Shown here piece by piece: positions 33,209 through 46,200 of a DNA stretch of 64,000 bases. Position 1 is the first letter of the stretch. Every line of letters starts with the position of its first letter. Origin of the DNA: Trichuris trichiura (lineage: Eukaryota; Nematoda; Enoplea; Trichinellida; Trichuridae); NCBI GenBank assembly GCA_037903355.1, contig JBAJFE010000026.1:2790001-2854000 (forward strand), written 5' to 3'. The notes beneath the pieces were generated by a model. That model did no database searches. It had not been told where the DNA came from and saw nothing but the letters and a program-made list of their open reading frames with translations. Position numbers and translations under genes: made by a program.

Positions 33209-34470
33209 ATTTTATTTTTATTTCTTTTGCTTATTCTCTTATTTCTTGTGCTATTGTGTTACCCCATTGTTGCTTCCATTGACTTTCTTTCTATGCTCCC
33301 CTTCGGTCTCTCCTTTTTTTTATTTTAATACTATTCCCTATTTTTAAACCTCCCAGGAACTCCGTCATTTAAAGTAATTACAGCGCCTGGTGGACTGCAG
33401 CATCTGCGCTCTGCATTTACTCTTGCACTGAAAACGGGAACGGAAGCTTCTCAAAAGCTTTGCATAACAAAAAAATTTTGGCGGGTCGAATTTCTCCGTA
33501 TTTTCAATATGCATTTTCGTGCATCCATTAAGAAAAGTTTTATTTCCAACGATTACTCCTACGTAACCTGACAGCAAGGCAGCGATTTTTACATAACCAC
33601 TAAAATTATTCATTTAGTTCAGAAAATCTTATCAGCAAAATTTTATAACTGTTGTGAGCTGCTTAATTCGCGTATCTAAATCGTCAGAAGCCGCTTTCAG
33701 TGTGAATTGTGTTTCTATGTATATTTGCAGGTTCAGTTTAGACTGCGCTAATCACTGGAACAAACAGCATTCTAAATTTTAAAGCTAATTAATTGAAAAT
33801 AACTTTCTAAGGTTAAATATACGTTTAACAATGCTTTAAACACAAGTTTTACAGTCTACTTGCTCAGCTATTAATAGTAACGCAGGGCGCTTCATTGCTA
33901 TGCGCAGAGCCGTTTTTGAGATTATCACCTGACAGCCTTTATTCTTGTTCGCATAATAGCCAAGTATAATCTTTTCAGAAGTCTGCCAAGTTCAATTTGT
34001 TTCTAGCCACTCAATGAAAACTCTAATTGAATGCTTCAGTAAGTGAAATCAGCTCTTGTATTCTTTGCGCTTTGCAGTTTATCGCTGTGAATTACCACGT
34101 CATAAGCTAAATAAACTGAAAATTATACCAGCAGTCTGTTAACATTAACAGTTCAGAAAGCACATGAAATGTAACAAAGCCGTTTAGTGCTCATGCTAGA
34201 GTCACAAAAGTTTGCAACCGCCTCATAAGTCTTCATCTCTTTGCACGGACAGAAATGAACACTAGGCACAAATTTGAGTGCACACTAGCGCTAAAGAAAG
34301 CATGATACACTCCAAAAGTTAGGTGGCAACATTAAATGAAAGTGATTGGCTCCGGATAAAAGATAATGGCTTATTGATGATATAACTGCATATGCTTTGA
34401 TTATTTAACCTTCAGCAATAAGAAACTGTTTCGTAATTTAGCGTTTTATTAATAGATGATTAAAAATCAC
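33209..34470. other. AT-rich stretch without supported gene
   Basis: Apart from a pyrimidine-rich start (33210-33350) nothing is assignable. First exons of the downstream EGF gene, such as a signal-peptide exon, could lie here but I cannot pick one out. Confidence 0.35.
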
Positions 34471-34597
34471 AAGTATACGAAATTCTTTTTTCTTTTTTTC
34501 CCTCTTCGTAACGGGTATTGTAAATTTTTATTCTGAATTTTTCGCGGAATTTTGGAACCCGTTCTTCTAAAAGTTTATTTTATTTTAAAAAACTAAC

Positions 34598-34634
34598 GGA
34601 GCTTTCGGGCCTCTCCGTGGCCCGTCATCAGCGT
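34598..34634 (-). ncRNA. Hammerhead ribozyme motif, intact core (left arm)
   Basis: Read on minus: CTGATGA (34625-34631), extra C, helix II GGGCC/GGCCC, loop ACGGAGA, GAAA (34603-34606), GCTCCG. Identical to its mirror partner. Confidence 0.85.
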
Positions 34635-34925
34635 AATTGTACCGCCAGTCGGGTCGGTCTTTATGGTTGCAAGCCGCCCCATCCGACCAACTTTGCAGAG
34701 AGACCTACCGCCAGTCAAAGCATGTTTAAAATCTGAAACAAAAATTGGAGGTTCGCATGCCGCCGTCGTGGGAGGTCGGTTGGAAGCTCGCTGCGCCGTC
34801 TGACTGACTAGGCGGGACCGAAACCTGACGGCTCAAGGTACAGCTGACGGCGGTAGGTCTCTGCCAAAGTTGGTCGGATGGGGCGGCTTGCAACCATAAA
34901 GACCGACCCGACTGGCGGTACAATT

Positions 34926-34963
34926 ACGCTGATGACGGGCCACGGAGAGGCCCGAAAGCTCCG
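34926..34963 (+). ncRNA. Hammerhead ribozyme motif, intact core (right arm)
   Basis: CTGATGA at 34929-34935, extra C, perfect five-pair helix II, GAAA at 34954-34957. A transcript through the whole element would contain this one and the antisense of the other. Confidence 0.85.
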
Positions 34964-35056
34964 TTAGTTTTTTAAAATAAAATAAACTTTTAGAAGAACG
35001 GGTTCCAAAATTCCGCGAAAAATTCAGAATAAAAAGTATACGAAATGTGCTAAATA

Positions 35057-35420
35057 CAGTGGAACCTCAGTCGCAACGAACTCGAAGTTAGCGACTCTTA
35101 ATAACACTCCAATAAGAGAAACAACGGGTTAGAGTACGGTAGAATGATGTGGAAGTCGTGAGCGCTCGACCTCTGAGGATATTTTTCATTCAGGAACAAA
35201 CACGAATCACAGAATTTTTGAAAAAGATTAAATTTTTGTTCGCGCTATGATAGCTAATTTAAATTCAGCAGTCGTGCAGCCAACTTTCTTTGAAGAATGA
35301 AGCTTAAAATACATGGAAAACAGGGCAACGTGATAGGGTAGGCACTCTCGAAGGTAACAAAAATTCTGAGTTAGCAACCACCCTCTGCGATGTACCATTG
35401 TTATCATCGACGTTCTACTG
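35057..35420. mobile_element. Pogo-like MITE
   Basis: Begins CAGTGGAACCTCAGTCGCAACG and ends CGACGTTCTACTG, flanked by TA at 35055-35056 and 35421-35422. At 364 bp with no coding content, it sits 10 bp from the foldback hammerhead element. Confidence 0.75.
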
Positions 35421-35422
35421 TA

Positions 35423-35801
35423 TTAATTGTCACCGTAGCAGTCAGTGAGTCTAAAGACATCATTACAGAGATCAACCGTGATTGTTTTAATTCTGATGTC
35501 TGAACAGTCAGGCAATCTGCATTTTGTACAGTTTGCTTTAGAAATCCTGACTCAGACTAGAACAAATCTACTTATTTCAAAGGAGGACACTGTAACATGT
35601 ACAAACTTCAGTGAAATTATGTTTTCATAATCAGAATCATTAGTGATGCTTTATATTAATATATGAAGTGCTAAAACAAGAGCTTTCTGATTGTCTAATA
35701 CGTTTTCCTCTGATAACAGGTAACCAACCATTCACTATAAGCTTCAGCATACTGTTCTTCATATATAATATTAAGCGGGTCAGTCAAGCTGTTATTTATA
35801 A
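35423..35801. other. No recognisable feature
   Basis: A 61-codon frame (35445-35630) is not assignable. An upstream exon of the EGF gene is possible but not supported. Confidence 0.3.
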
Positions 35802-36023
35802 AATCAGTTGAACTCGAAAGACAGGATGTCTTTTAACAGGCTGAGTTGTTTCATAGTTGATCTTCTGATTCACGGGTTTGGCCTTTTGGATGTATTTGTA
35901 AGTAAACTTCAAAGTGCCCTACCAACGAATGGATGAGCAAATTGTAATTTTGAAGTTTACTTACAGATACATCCAAAAGGCCAAACCCGTGAATCAGAAG
36001 ATCAACTATGAATCAATTGAACT
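35802..36023. mobile_element. Foldback ribozyme-tail element (no core), 13-bp duplication
   Basis: The 196-bp insert 35815-36010 is a near-perfect hairpin of the tail block GATTCACGGGTTTGGCC...TTGTAAGTAAACTTC. The left end carries the terminal block CGAAAGAC...GTCTTTTAACAGG. Flanks AATCAGTTGAACT and AATCAATTGAACT match at 12 of 13. It lies 165 bp upstream of the first recognised exon of the EGF gene. Confidence 0.8.
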
Positions 36024-36187
36024 ATTACTGAAAATATTAGTATTCATGCAAATATATATTGCACTTAGGAGCGTATTGGTGGACAGTTGAAAGACAATTA
36101 CCATGTTGCGATTGTAAATAGATACAGTGATATATAGAACACTTGCACTTTAGGGCTGATCCTTTTGTCATGCACTTTGTTTACTAG

Positions 36188-37290
36188 TTCCATGAGTGGT
36201 TACGTTTGCCCTGGTTTTGGCAATATGGACATTTTCAGCCAGACGTTTACTGATCCATTAGGAGTCTACCAATGCGTCACACCTGTGCTAAAGGAAACAT
36301 ATCTGAAAACTCTGGACTTAGATGAGGATGAAAGCATTTTTTCAATGGGAGACTACTGCACCAAAATATACAAAAATGGGGACCTGGAATTTTTAATCTT
36401 TGATGAATGGCGTGAATTTTATTTGCTTCTCCAAGAAGAGTGGTTCAGTAATGGAGGATTCCATAGGAATATGACTTTTGATGAACGAACACTAAGAATT
36501 CACGCAGGATTTGAAATTCAAAAACCACCAACAGCAATAAATAATTTGCCTGGAGAAAGCTCAAGGCAGAACTCTGCTGCGACATATAGTGTCCAAACTT
36601 ATAAAAGCGGAATCAGACACTCGTATAATATCACTAACGGGCACGTAAATTTGGGTGATTTACATACGTTATGTTTACTGAATAAAGAAACGTTCAGTGC
36701 GGGTATTCATGATTATCCGCAGTGTGTTGCGCTACAACTGAAGAAAGGCGCAAAACATTTTGAGTTTAGCCAACCTTTTAAATGCAAGAATAACACCGGT
36801 TGGGATCTTTTCCTCTGCCGTCATGAAGCCTATCGTTCTTGTGGAGCAAAAGCGGGCAAACTTTTAGGGCAATATTTTTATGATGATTCAGGCAACTGCT
36901 CAAGAAAGTACAGCGTCAGTACTTTAAATTGGGAAGACCTTCCCTATAGACAATCTTGCCAAAGCAATTATGTAAATGAAAGCGCTAAATGCATTAACTG
37001 TACAGGAAATTGGGGTGTGTGGACTCAGTGGTCATCTGTGTGTGGTTGGGCGTATCGTATTCGTTCCAGACATTCGGTAAAACATCCTCATGCTGACTGT
37101 TCTCAACCAGAAGCTCCCTGTTGCCGTCAGTGGAGTGAAACGAATAAAGAGCCGTGCAAAAATTTTGTTCGTGGTACTTCAATAAATCTCGCAAAAGACA
37201 GCTGCACCACTGGAACAAAGCGGATTGACACTTCAGGGCACTATTACTGTCGCTGTATGTATGGTTCAACTGGTCCACTGTGTCAGATCA
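36188..37290 (+). CDS. EGF gene exon 1: N-terminal region, TSP1-like segment, first EGF
   Basis: The open frame covers about 1.1 kb with no stops. A pyrimidine-rich acceptor (GTTTACTAG) precedes 36188. The first in-frame ATG is 36192, but no hydrophobic leader follows, so it is probably an internal exon (entering phase 2). The first 200 residues are unassigned. A cysteine-bearing stretch (CKNNTGWDLFLCRH...CGAKAGKLLGQYFYDDSG) comes next. WGVWTQWSSVCGWAYRIRSR near 37010-37070 matches the W-x-x-W start of thrombospondin type 1 repeats. An EGF-like end (YYCRCMYGSTGPLC) closes the exon before a consensus donor AGTAAGT. Several N-X-S/T sequons (NMT, NIT, NES, NCT) support an extracellular location. 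Confidence 0.85.
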
Positions 37291-40200
37291 GTAAGTATAG
37301 CAAACATTTGCTTTACAACTGTACTTATAGATGTTTAGAAATAAAGTGTCCACTATTTCCTTGCATTTACGGGAAGTGTAAAAGTGAAAAGTGTCACTGT
37401 ACAAGCGGGTACACTGGAATATTATGCGAAAAATGTACAACTTTATTTTATTCATTCCATTTTTAGAAAGTACCTAAAAGATTAATTTTGAGTTGCACGG
37501 CGAAGAGCAGGAGTAGAAAAAAATATCAGCAGTGATGTCAGAGACATTTTTCTATTATACTGTTGGAGTGACTTTTTCAATCATCCTCTGGCTTCAGCAG
37601 AGTTAACCTTTGCATAGTTCACTTCATGTCACTGTATTTAAAGCTCTGCTCATAGTTTAACAGAAAACTAACAAAATTAAACGGTGCCTAAATGAGGTGA
37701 CTGTTAAAAATATCAGAAATGTAATGTTTTCCACTACTGTGATGAATGCCTTAGCGTATTCAACAATGAATAGCAAAGTTAAGGCTCGCAGGTTCTGCAT
37801 GAAACATTCAAAGAGTTCCAACAAGCACCGTGTACGTCGGTCAAGTTTCGTACGGAGCTAAAAAAATTTATGCTTAAGTGGCCGCATCATGTATGAATTT
37901 GACCTGTGATCAAAACAATGACTGTGTAATAGTAAGAGGTGTGCCAAACTGCTACTGTCGATGGCATCCTGGTGCATATGAAATGAATAAAAACTGCGTA
38001 ATAGGTATCTCTTTATCTTGCCTACACTTGCTGCTTTACTATTAGTTGCAGTTGCTAATGCTTGCTTCAACAACCCGTGTAAGCATGAGTCAACTTGCAC
38101 GCCTAACAGTTTTGGCTACTCGTGTGCATGCAGTGGAGGATTTACCGGAAAACGTTGTTCAGTTGGTAAGAAAGTCCACGACCGATGGACGTTATTTCAA
38201 TACTAACGAATGTTGCAAGGGTTTGTTGGCTAGTTTAAAAAATGTTACTGTAGTTTCTGAGTCTGACTTAAACTTTTTCTAAATAGTGTAGATTTTCAGT
38301 GAATCTGATTTAAAAGTGTACTTCATTTTCAGCTTTTTCTCTTCTACACAGAAGTAAAGAGGTCCAGACAGGGCATCTAAGATTTAGGAATTTTTTACAT
38401 AGCTTTTTCCAGAATATAAGAATTGTGAAGAACAGCCTTGCAGAAACGGTGCATCATGCCAAATGAGAAATAACACCTACGTTTGCACTTGCAAGTGGCC
38501 ATTCATTGGAAGAACTTGTGAAATAGGTAAGTCAAACTTAGATACAGAGGCGTTAGTCTATGTCATAGGTTTTCAAACTTTTTCGTTCCATCGCCCTCCC
38601 CCTCCGTGAGAAACCTTTTGCAATACCACTATTCGTGGGAAAATTTTGTAGAAAAGACTTCCATACCGATCATCTTTGATGGCCTCTCTGCCCTCCTTGA
38701 AACATCTTATCCATTCATAGACAACTGATTTAGATGATGCACTACTTCCGTAAACCTGCTGCAAAAATTGAATAACCTTCTTCGGCTGCCAACCAAGTTT
38801 AGACAGAAATTTAATGTTAGCTCTGACCTCAAAATGAAGATTTTCCATATCATGAGAAAAAAGATTACTTTAGGAGCAGCTTGTACAGCTTGTACTGGGG
38901 CAGCGTCGGATAAGGCTACTTCTCCATACAAGTCTGAAGATAATGGAGATAAGATTAAACATATTTTGGCCCATCGGTTGGCGTCCTTTTGACACTGCAC
39001 CATCTTAACGAGAACTTTTCGAACATTCTTCGTATTTAGTCAAGAAACAGATCAGCCAACCACTGAGCTAACCACGCTTGCTTATGACCATAGTGAGTAA
39101 CAAAACCAAGAGGGAATCTGCCTGTTCTGATGATTCCACAGCATCAGAAGGCTTTTCAATCATTAGACATACTTTCGCTGAGGAAAATTGAAAAAGCGTA
39201 GACAAGGAAAACTTAGCTGCGAATTGGAAATTCAAAATGTAAGTTCGCTAATTCACAATACGAAGATTGGACTCCCAGGGAATGAAATCTTCAGAACATG
39301 ACTTTGGTAATTTGCAAGCTAATTCAACCATTCCAAGACCAATAGCGCTTTGCTTCACCGGTATTTTTTCAGCTTGAGCAGCAAAGTAAAGGTGTGCCGT
39401 CGCTTGTGTGAACAGTGGGCACTCTTACGCCGGTGTCTCTGATAGCCCTCCTGCACTAGGGACAATTCTGCCAGAGTTCCTCTTATGTGATTCCCAATGG
39501 CCCTGCAGGGCGTTCCTATCGCCCCCCTGTGCTCTCTCATCGCCCACTTTAAGAACCTATGACCTAGAACATAGGTTCTCAAACTTTTCGCTCCGTCGCC
39601 CCCTTGTGAACGCTCCCGAACGCTAGTGCCTCCCAATTCTGATTGGTCAATTTTGGGTCCGCTGATTAGCTGAAAGGTAGGACGTGGCGTAGCCGGAGAG
39701 GTCATTAGGTTCTCAAACTTTTCCCTCCGTCAACCCCGGGTGGGAAAATTTTTGCAATACCACTACTCAAGAGAACATTTTGCAGAAAAGGCTTTTACCC
39801 TTCGTCACGTAGTAGACGTACTACACCACTCTAGCTTTTCCACCAACCATTTTATGATGGTAAAATTTCTGCTTGCCTTTTATATTACCTCTCACATTTT
39901 TCAGAACATAAAGTCACATAAGCAAAAAGCATTCATTAGCCTTTCCGGAGAAAAAGCAATCAATGTGCGTCTATTTGTTTTTTTACCCACACCAAACAGA
40001 ATCGTAGTGACAACAAACCAGATTGAAGTGAAAGCGCTTAAGCGAAAAGATACAAAAGAAACTGTAACGCAAGTTTGCGACTGCGCATGAACGGAAACTA
40101 CTCAAACTGATAGGTGTGCTTGATGCAGTACAAGCAAGTTGTCTATGTTTGGAAGGATCTTTGTCACCATCAGTCTAAGGTCGCCTCGATTCACTATGTC

Positions 40201-43200
40201 CAGCCGGTTTCTCTTGCTACTTAACAGCTCCGTAACCACGCTGAATCAGCATTCCGCTAGATAAGATGATGGAAACGCAATAAGGAAGTTTTCTAGAGCA
40301 GCCCATAACTTGCCGCCTCTTGTCCCATAACGCTTTTGAATTTGCCGCCTCCACTTCTGGCGGAGTTGAGCTAAGAAAAACGCCATTGTTCCATTGCGCT
40401 CTCCATCCCCACTTGACCTCCTTTGAAGTTGCCGTCGCCGCTTCTGGTGAGGGCGAGTTAAGAAAGACCCTTCTTACGAAGGTTTCTTTGAGAGCCCTCC
40501 TGCGCTAGGGATAATTCTGCCAAAGTGCCTCTTATGTGATTCCCAACGCCCCCGCACGAAGTTCCCATCGCTCCCCAGGGGACAATATCGCCCACTATGA
40601 GAACCTATGACCTAAAAGAAGAACCATTAATGTAAGGTTAGAAAAATATACAAATAGCTACGTTTATTCGAACACAGTCATGTCATCGTTTTCTAGGACG
40701 TCTTCATATATCTTTAAATTCTGAATTCCGGCCTGAAGTTCTTGCGACTCCATTTCTTGCAGGACCATTGGGCCCAGCCTCTCATGTCTTGCAATAGAGT
40801 TCCCCTCAAACGAGCATTCATTGTACAAATAGTCTGCTCGTAGAGCACTGGCAACACAGCTGTCAGTGATTTTGTCCGATTAGTTCTTCACCCAAGTCAC
40901 AATGCCTTGCAACCTGGGCCTCATAAAGTTTCCACGCTGATTTCTCTCCATTTTATTTTAAATATAGTAATTGATTTCACTGCGCAAATTTTCTTTGAAT
41001 AGCTTGTTTATTCCAATACCAAGAGTCTCGAGGTAAGCAGTCATTCCTGCAGGAATCCTTGCCTGATCTATTCTTCTCTCTGAAAGAAAGTTCTTCATCT
41101 CTTTACAGCAGTAAATGCTGGCTGAATCCTAGACTATCATAACTTTTGCCATCTCGCAAGATAAGTGGCAGCATTAAGTAGACCCACTTGCTTATAACTG
41201 ACTGTGTGCACCAGGCTTTTTCAGTTTGAAGAACATAAATACCTAAAACACACCCGATTTCGTTTTTCTTTCCCTTTGTAATGATTAGAAGGACTTTCTT
41301 TCCGTCCAAACGAATTGCCAAAATGCAGGTGAGGCGAGCACTTTCATAACCAGTAGAAGGAATGTGGATTAACGAGGCTCCCCTACGGTAAACTGTTGTT
41401 TGAAGTCATTAGCTCATAAACACCGCAGTTTCATCCGTAGCAATCATGTGGGACAGTTGCTAGTTAGAAAAATCGATTCTGTCAACAAAGGACTTGAACG
41501 CGAACACACGTTTAATACTTTCATTATCTTCAAGCTTGAACAATGTTGTCGATCTCCTTAGTGACAATTCATGTCGCTAAAGGAAGCTATCCAGCTAGTG
41601 CCGTGACGCTTTAAATCATAGTTTCTCAACCTTTTTGCCCCAGGGCCCACGTTGAGAAACACTGCTTTAAATCTTTCTGAAGATATCTCCAAGCGTGATG
41701 CCATTGCAAGGGCAAATGCCTGAACGTCAGACCTGCGCACAATGAAAGCCTGTGCTCTCCTGTCAGCAATCCATTCACAAATGATGTCCTTAAGCTCAGG
41801 AAAAAATGTTTGCCCACCTGATCTACTCTTACGCTTCTTTGCATTTCCTCCGTCCATCTTTTGACGGAGTTAATCGTAGTGTGCTCGTCACTTTCGAAGC
41901 ATTCGAAGATCGAGCTTCTCTTTGCACAAAGCCATCAGATTCTTGCTCTGAGAGTCCTCCACGATTGCTTTCTTGTACTTGAAACTAGAAATTTTCTTTT
42001 TTGCTGCCATCTTGCCTAAGAGTGGAAATATTATTTCCTTTTGCAGACAGAATTGCACTTTTGCACCAACCTGTTGCATGCAAAATTGCAAAAACACTGG
42101 GAATATTCGTTCGGACGGTCTGCATGAACGATAACTAAAAAACGCTGATGTACTCAAGCACTTTACTCTTTAAATCTACAGTACAGTAATTTAACTACAC
42201 GCAAGCTGTATATTTTAAGATACGATAAGCCCGTCACATTTTCCAATGAACTTGCTCGTCCTCCTGGAGCAGCTTATTCATTTCATTAAATTTAAAACAC
42301 AAGTCTGTCAAGTATGCAAAGTCCGCTTTCCGATTACGCAGGTTCTCAACCAGCGAAGCGTCCTCGTGTTCAAAAAATTGAAGAACGGATTCGTACAGGT
42401 CGATAAACCTCCACAGGCAGGCACCTTTTGACATCCATCTGACTTCTGTGTGCAGAAGTAGACGATTGAAATTGTCCTCGTTATTTTCATCACATAGTCG
42501 TCGAAAAACTTTGTCACTGAATGCATTACTTTTGATTTTGTTTACCGCGTTGATGACATACCGTTGGAAGATTGCGTCTTCGAAGTCAAGCATAATCAAA
42601 GTAACTTTATTGGTTATACGGTGCAATTGGAATAGAAGAATGAACACTCATAAATAAGCAGAGCGACGTGGAGGTAGGAAAGATGGAAGGGAGAGAGGGA
42701 ACGAGGTCAGTGAGAGGGTTTTAAATAGAGAGTGTCTAGACAGCTCCCAGACGTTGTTGCTCCCACGGCCTCGGATTAACGATATTAAACGGGTCACAGA
42801 GTGGCCATCAATGGACACCATCCATCATCATTAATCCTGCCTTTGTTGGGGTTCCGACGTCCATTAACACCTCTGCTCTTTTCCTTGAGACAGGTGTCTG
42901 GCGCAGCAACCTCAACACATACCGAAGGGATTCATTCAAACGCGAGCTCAAACGACGGGCTACGAGATGCTGCCGATGCAACGCACAATGGATCCGCAGC
43001 ACGTTGGGAACTGCAGTTGAACCTCTAAAGTTAACCACCTCTATATGGTGACCATCTCGTAAGTTGACCGAATTTTGATCAGTTGGTTTGTCTGCACGTT
43101 AATAAGCGCAAGGACAACCTCCGTAAGTGGGAAGTCGACCGCTTTAGCCGTGAAGTGGTATATGGACGCGATGCTAGTTTGCTCTCTGTAAGTTGACCAG

Positions 43201-46200
43201 TCTGTTGAGTGGACAACTTAAGGCAATTCAACCGCAATATATTTAGCCGAGCCACTTATATCCACAGCCTCCCTATGCTGACCAGTTTTCCCCAGTCTGT
43301 TGGGTGGTCAACTTACGGAAGTTCAACTGTATGTATTTTAGATATAGTATGAATCTCCGCTGACAGCCGAGCACAGCTGGTGCACTATCTGTTGCCACGG
43401 CTATTATGTTCTGAAGGGGAATTACTTTTTCCATGAAGACTCACCCCTTCTATCTCTATTCAGTTCCTTCGGAAACAATAAATCTTCTACAAACCGTTCT
43501 TCTTTTGTGAGCGGGACGTAGGCCAGTAAAAGCGATTCATTTCCAGGCAATGTGGATCTATCCAATTGCAACGAGAATTTCCTCTCTCTGAGCATGCAGC
43601 AGCGTCTCTTCGGTGACCTCAGCCATTGCACCGATTCGTCTCTGAACAGTATCATTGCTCAGTGGTATTTTCCTGGTAATATCGTGTGCGTTTTGGGGAA
43701 TTACGGTTTCCAGAACTTCGGCTATGGCGGGCACTACCAATTTCTCGCCGATCGTATGAAGCTTACCCGCTTTCGCAATTAACAGTGAAATTCCATATGA
43801 CGCTGCAAGTCCGTCACGATCTGGTTTTGAAAGCGATGGTATCATACTGTTCAGTGTTCTCTTCTTGATTATCTTCTCCCTCAGGGCCCGGTAGTAGGAC
43901 AGGTCCTTATTACTCATGTTCGGGTGCCGCCTCGTTAAATGGCGTTTCATCCTCGACAGCTTCATAGTCTCGTTTGAGAAAACTCTTTCACACAACAACC
44001 ATACTGGTAGTTGTTATGTACCAGGCGTAGCAGCGAAAGCAAAGCGCAGATATTTGCTACTATCATGCCGACATTTCTTGCTCGCCTGAGCCTTGTAGGC
44101 GAATTTGGGGCCATTCTGGGGTGAACGACTCGTTGATCGGTAACCTGAAGTGGGGTCGCGCATCATCGAGGAAGTGACCTCACCCGCCAGACGCGGCATC
44201 GATAGAGTTGCATCCCTCCCACCACAGGGAGGACAACGTCGACGCCAGGCAGTGCGAGGCATCATCCCCCTGCGCCCTGATGGGGTCCGGCTCACTGGCC
44301 AGTACTTGCCACAGCCATGACTGAGCCTCTGCAAAGTCACTTCTCGAAATCAACTAGACAAGTATATCATAGACTTACAGCGACGACATTCTGTTGTGGT
44401 ATTCAGAGCTGACTTTAGAACTGTAGCAACTGGAAGAACCACAACAGTAACATCCTTCTACTAAGCGCACTGAATAGCGAACGAAATGAAACACAACCAC
44501 TTACAGCGAACGACAGCAAAGAGAGAGAGCAAGCGAGCAGCTAGCTAGGCAGCGACCGGCGTGTCACACAGTTGGCAATCCGCCAAACGTGAGTCATCCT
44601 GACACGCGTAGTTGATACGCTCATATTGACGTGCCAGTTTGCATTCCTCAACAAATTCGACGCACCATACGGCTTACTGAATTTCCGCTGAATAAACCGG
44701 AGCGAACGTAGGAGAAAAGGAACCGTACAGACAAAGTGTTCCCAGAAAATGTGTGAGCAGCACACGCAATTTCCTGTCGCTAACGCGTATACTTGCATTG
44801 TAGCTGCGTGGACAATAGACGCGAAGAAAGAAAAGGAAAAAAAGGGAGTCGACTTTTCACAGAGCTACGGCAAGAGATAGTAATCGTTGACAAAATTCTA
44901 AAGCAGAGTCATTGCTACGCCAACGCGCTAATTGCTGGTTGAATCGTAAATCAGGTGCAAATATATCGCAAAAACTATGGTGCATTCTGATAACGCGGGC
45001 AACTATTCTCTGGCGTGAATCATGTGCTCTGCGCTCGGTGCTTCTCAGCAGAAAGCTTTTCTTACTCAACCCAACGCCGGAAGGTCACGGTGACAAATAT
45101 GCCATCCCTTCTGCCGCGTGTTCTGAATGGTCATTTTCACGAGCAGTGATTGGTTCATGTGGTGGATTGTGGGGTAGCATCACGCATAGCATGAAACGTT
45201 ATCTTAACCAGTACGCACAATACCTGACCCTCGGACCCCACCTTCCGATCCACTTCCACACGACGGCCCGGGTGGGGCATGAGTCCAACACAGCTCAAAC
45301 AGGCCCCTCAGTGGTTCTCTGTCGTTTTGGTCCCCCTGATGGGTCACCTGCCCCACCGTGAGAATCACTGCTCTAGAGTAACGGCAAGCTTCAGTGGACG
45401 ATTTTTACTAAGTTCTGTCAGGTCGGCGCGTATGCTGACATACCCGTCTTTCTTCTGTAGTACCACCGTCACAGTCAGTAGGCTCTGTCAACGGAGATCA
45501 CACCGTCTGAGCACGTTTGCTTCAACTGGTTCTGAGCCATTTCTCGGTAACAGTGAGGCACCCGATGGGAAAACGTCAGCGCACAGGACTACCTGCTCGC
45601 TTTGAGCTGCATGTAGTATTCACATGTAGTATAAATTATCAAGGTGACATAGTCAAACAGCTAAGAGGACTTGTACTTTATCTCCGTAAAATACGGATCT
45701 TTACTACAAACGCTTCTGCTCTGGACAATGTTTGTGTTTATGTGTGCCTCTAAGCACGCCGAGCAGGTTGCTGGTCCAATGTCAAAATATCATTTAGTCT
45801 TTAGATGAATTGAAGTTGCGCTGACGCAAAATGGCTCAACATAGCTTGAGCTAGACCGCGAACGACGTAGCAATCTCTTGTTCGTTTGAAGTCGCCATGC
45901 TTTAAAACAATATGGAATAAGCCAATGACTTGTAACGCACAACCAGGAAGGCCAATCAGTTTAAGAACTCTTGTAAGTCGAAATCAAACTGGAATCCTGA
46001 ACCGTCCTTCAGGATGCCCACCAGATCGACGCCCGCATCAGTTTTGAAATAGGAAAGGAAGCTGATCCCCGGAAACTTGACTGTTAATGGCTTATGCTGT
46101 GCGGTCTGAGTACGGCATGTGAACCCAGGCCAGTGGTTTTCAACGTGGGGGTCACTGCCTCTGGGTGACGCTAGCATGATTTTAGGAGCCCTGAAAGATT

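Larger units (their letters stand above)
34471..35046. mobile_element. Complete foldback hammerhead element, exact 13-bp duplication
   Basis: The 550-bp insert 34484-35033 has arms of about 188 bp (34525-34712 and 34848-35035) that are nearly perfect reverse complements around a 135-bp spacer. Each arm has a hammerhead plus a tail (GAACGGGTTCCAAAATTCCG...CAGAATAAAAA). The left end continues into the terminal block with CGTAACGGGT and a T-rich run. AAGTATACGAAAT occurs exactly on both sides (34471-34483, 35034-35046). There is no reading frame. The high arm identity implies a recent insertion. Confidence 0.9.
42240..44110 (-). pseudogene. hAT transposase (BED finger, ZBED5/SCAND3-like), interrupted
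   Basis: Read on minus from 44110: SSKYLRFAFAATPG, a BED-type finger region (LLCERVFSNETMKLSRMKRHL, RHP), an IPLSNDTVQRRIGAMAEV block, then after an interruption at about 42660-43420 TEVRWMSKGACLWRF and LRNRKADFAYLTDLCFKFNE. The first finger cysteine appears replaced by Trp. The reading ends near 42240 without the dimerisation domain. It is a relative of the fragment at 28.5-29.2 kb, which holds the part missing here. Confidence 0.75.

Noticed and set aside
38018..38060. Signal-peptide-like LAALLLVAVANA before EGF exon 4
   Set aside because: There is no ATG; the stretch is the pyrimidine-rich tract before the acceptor, and the phase-1 acceptor fits the EGF exon series.
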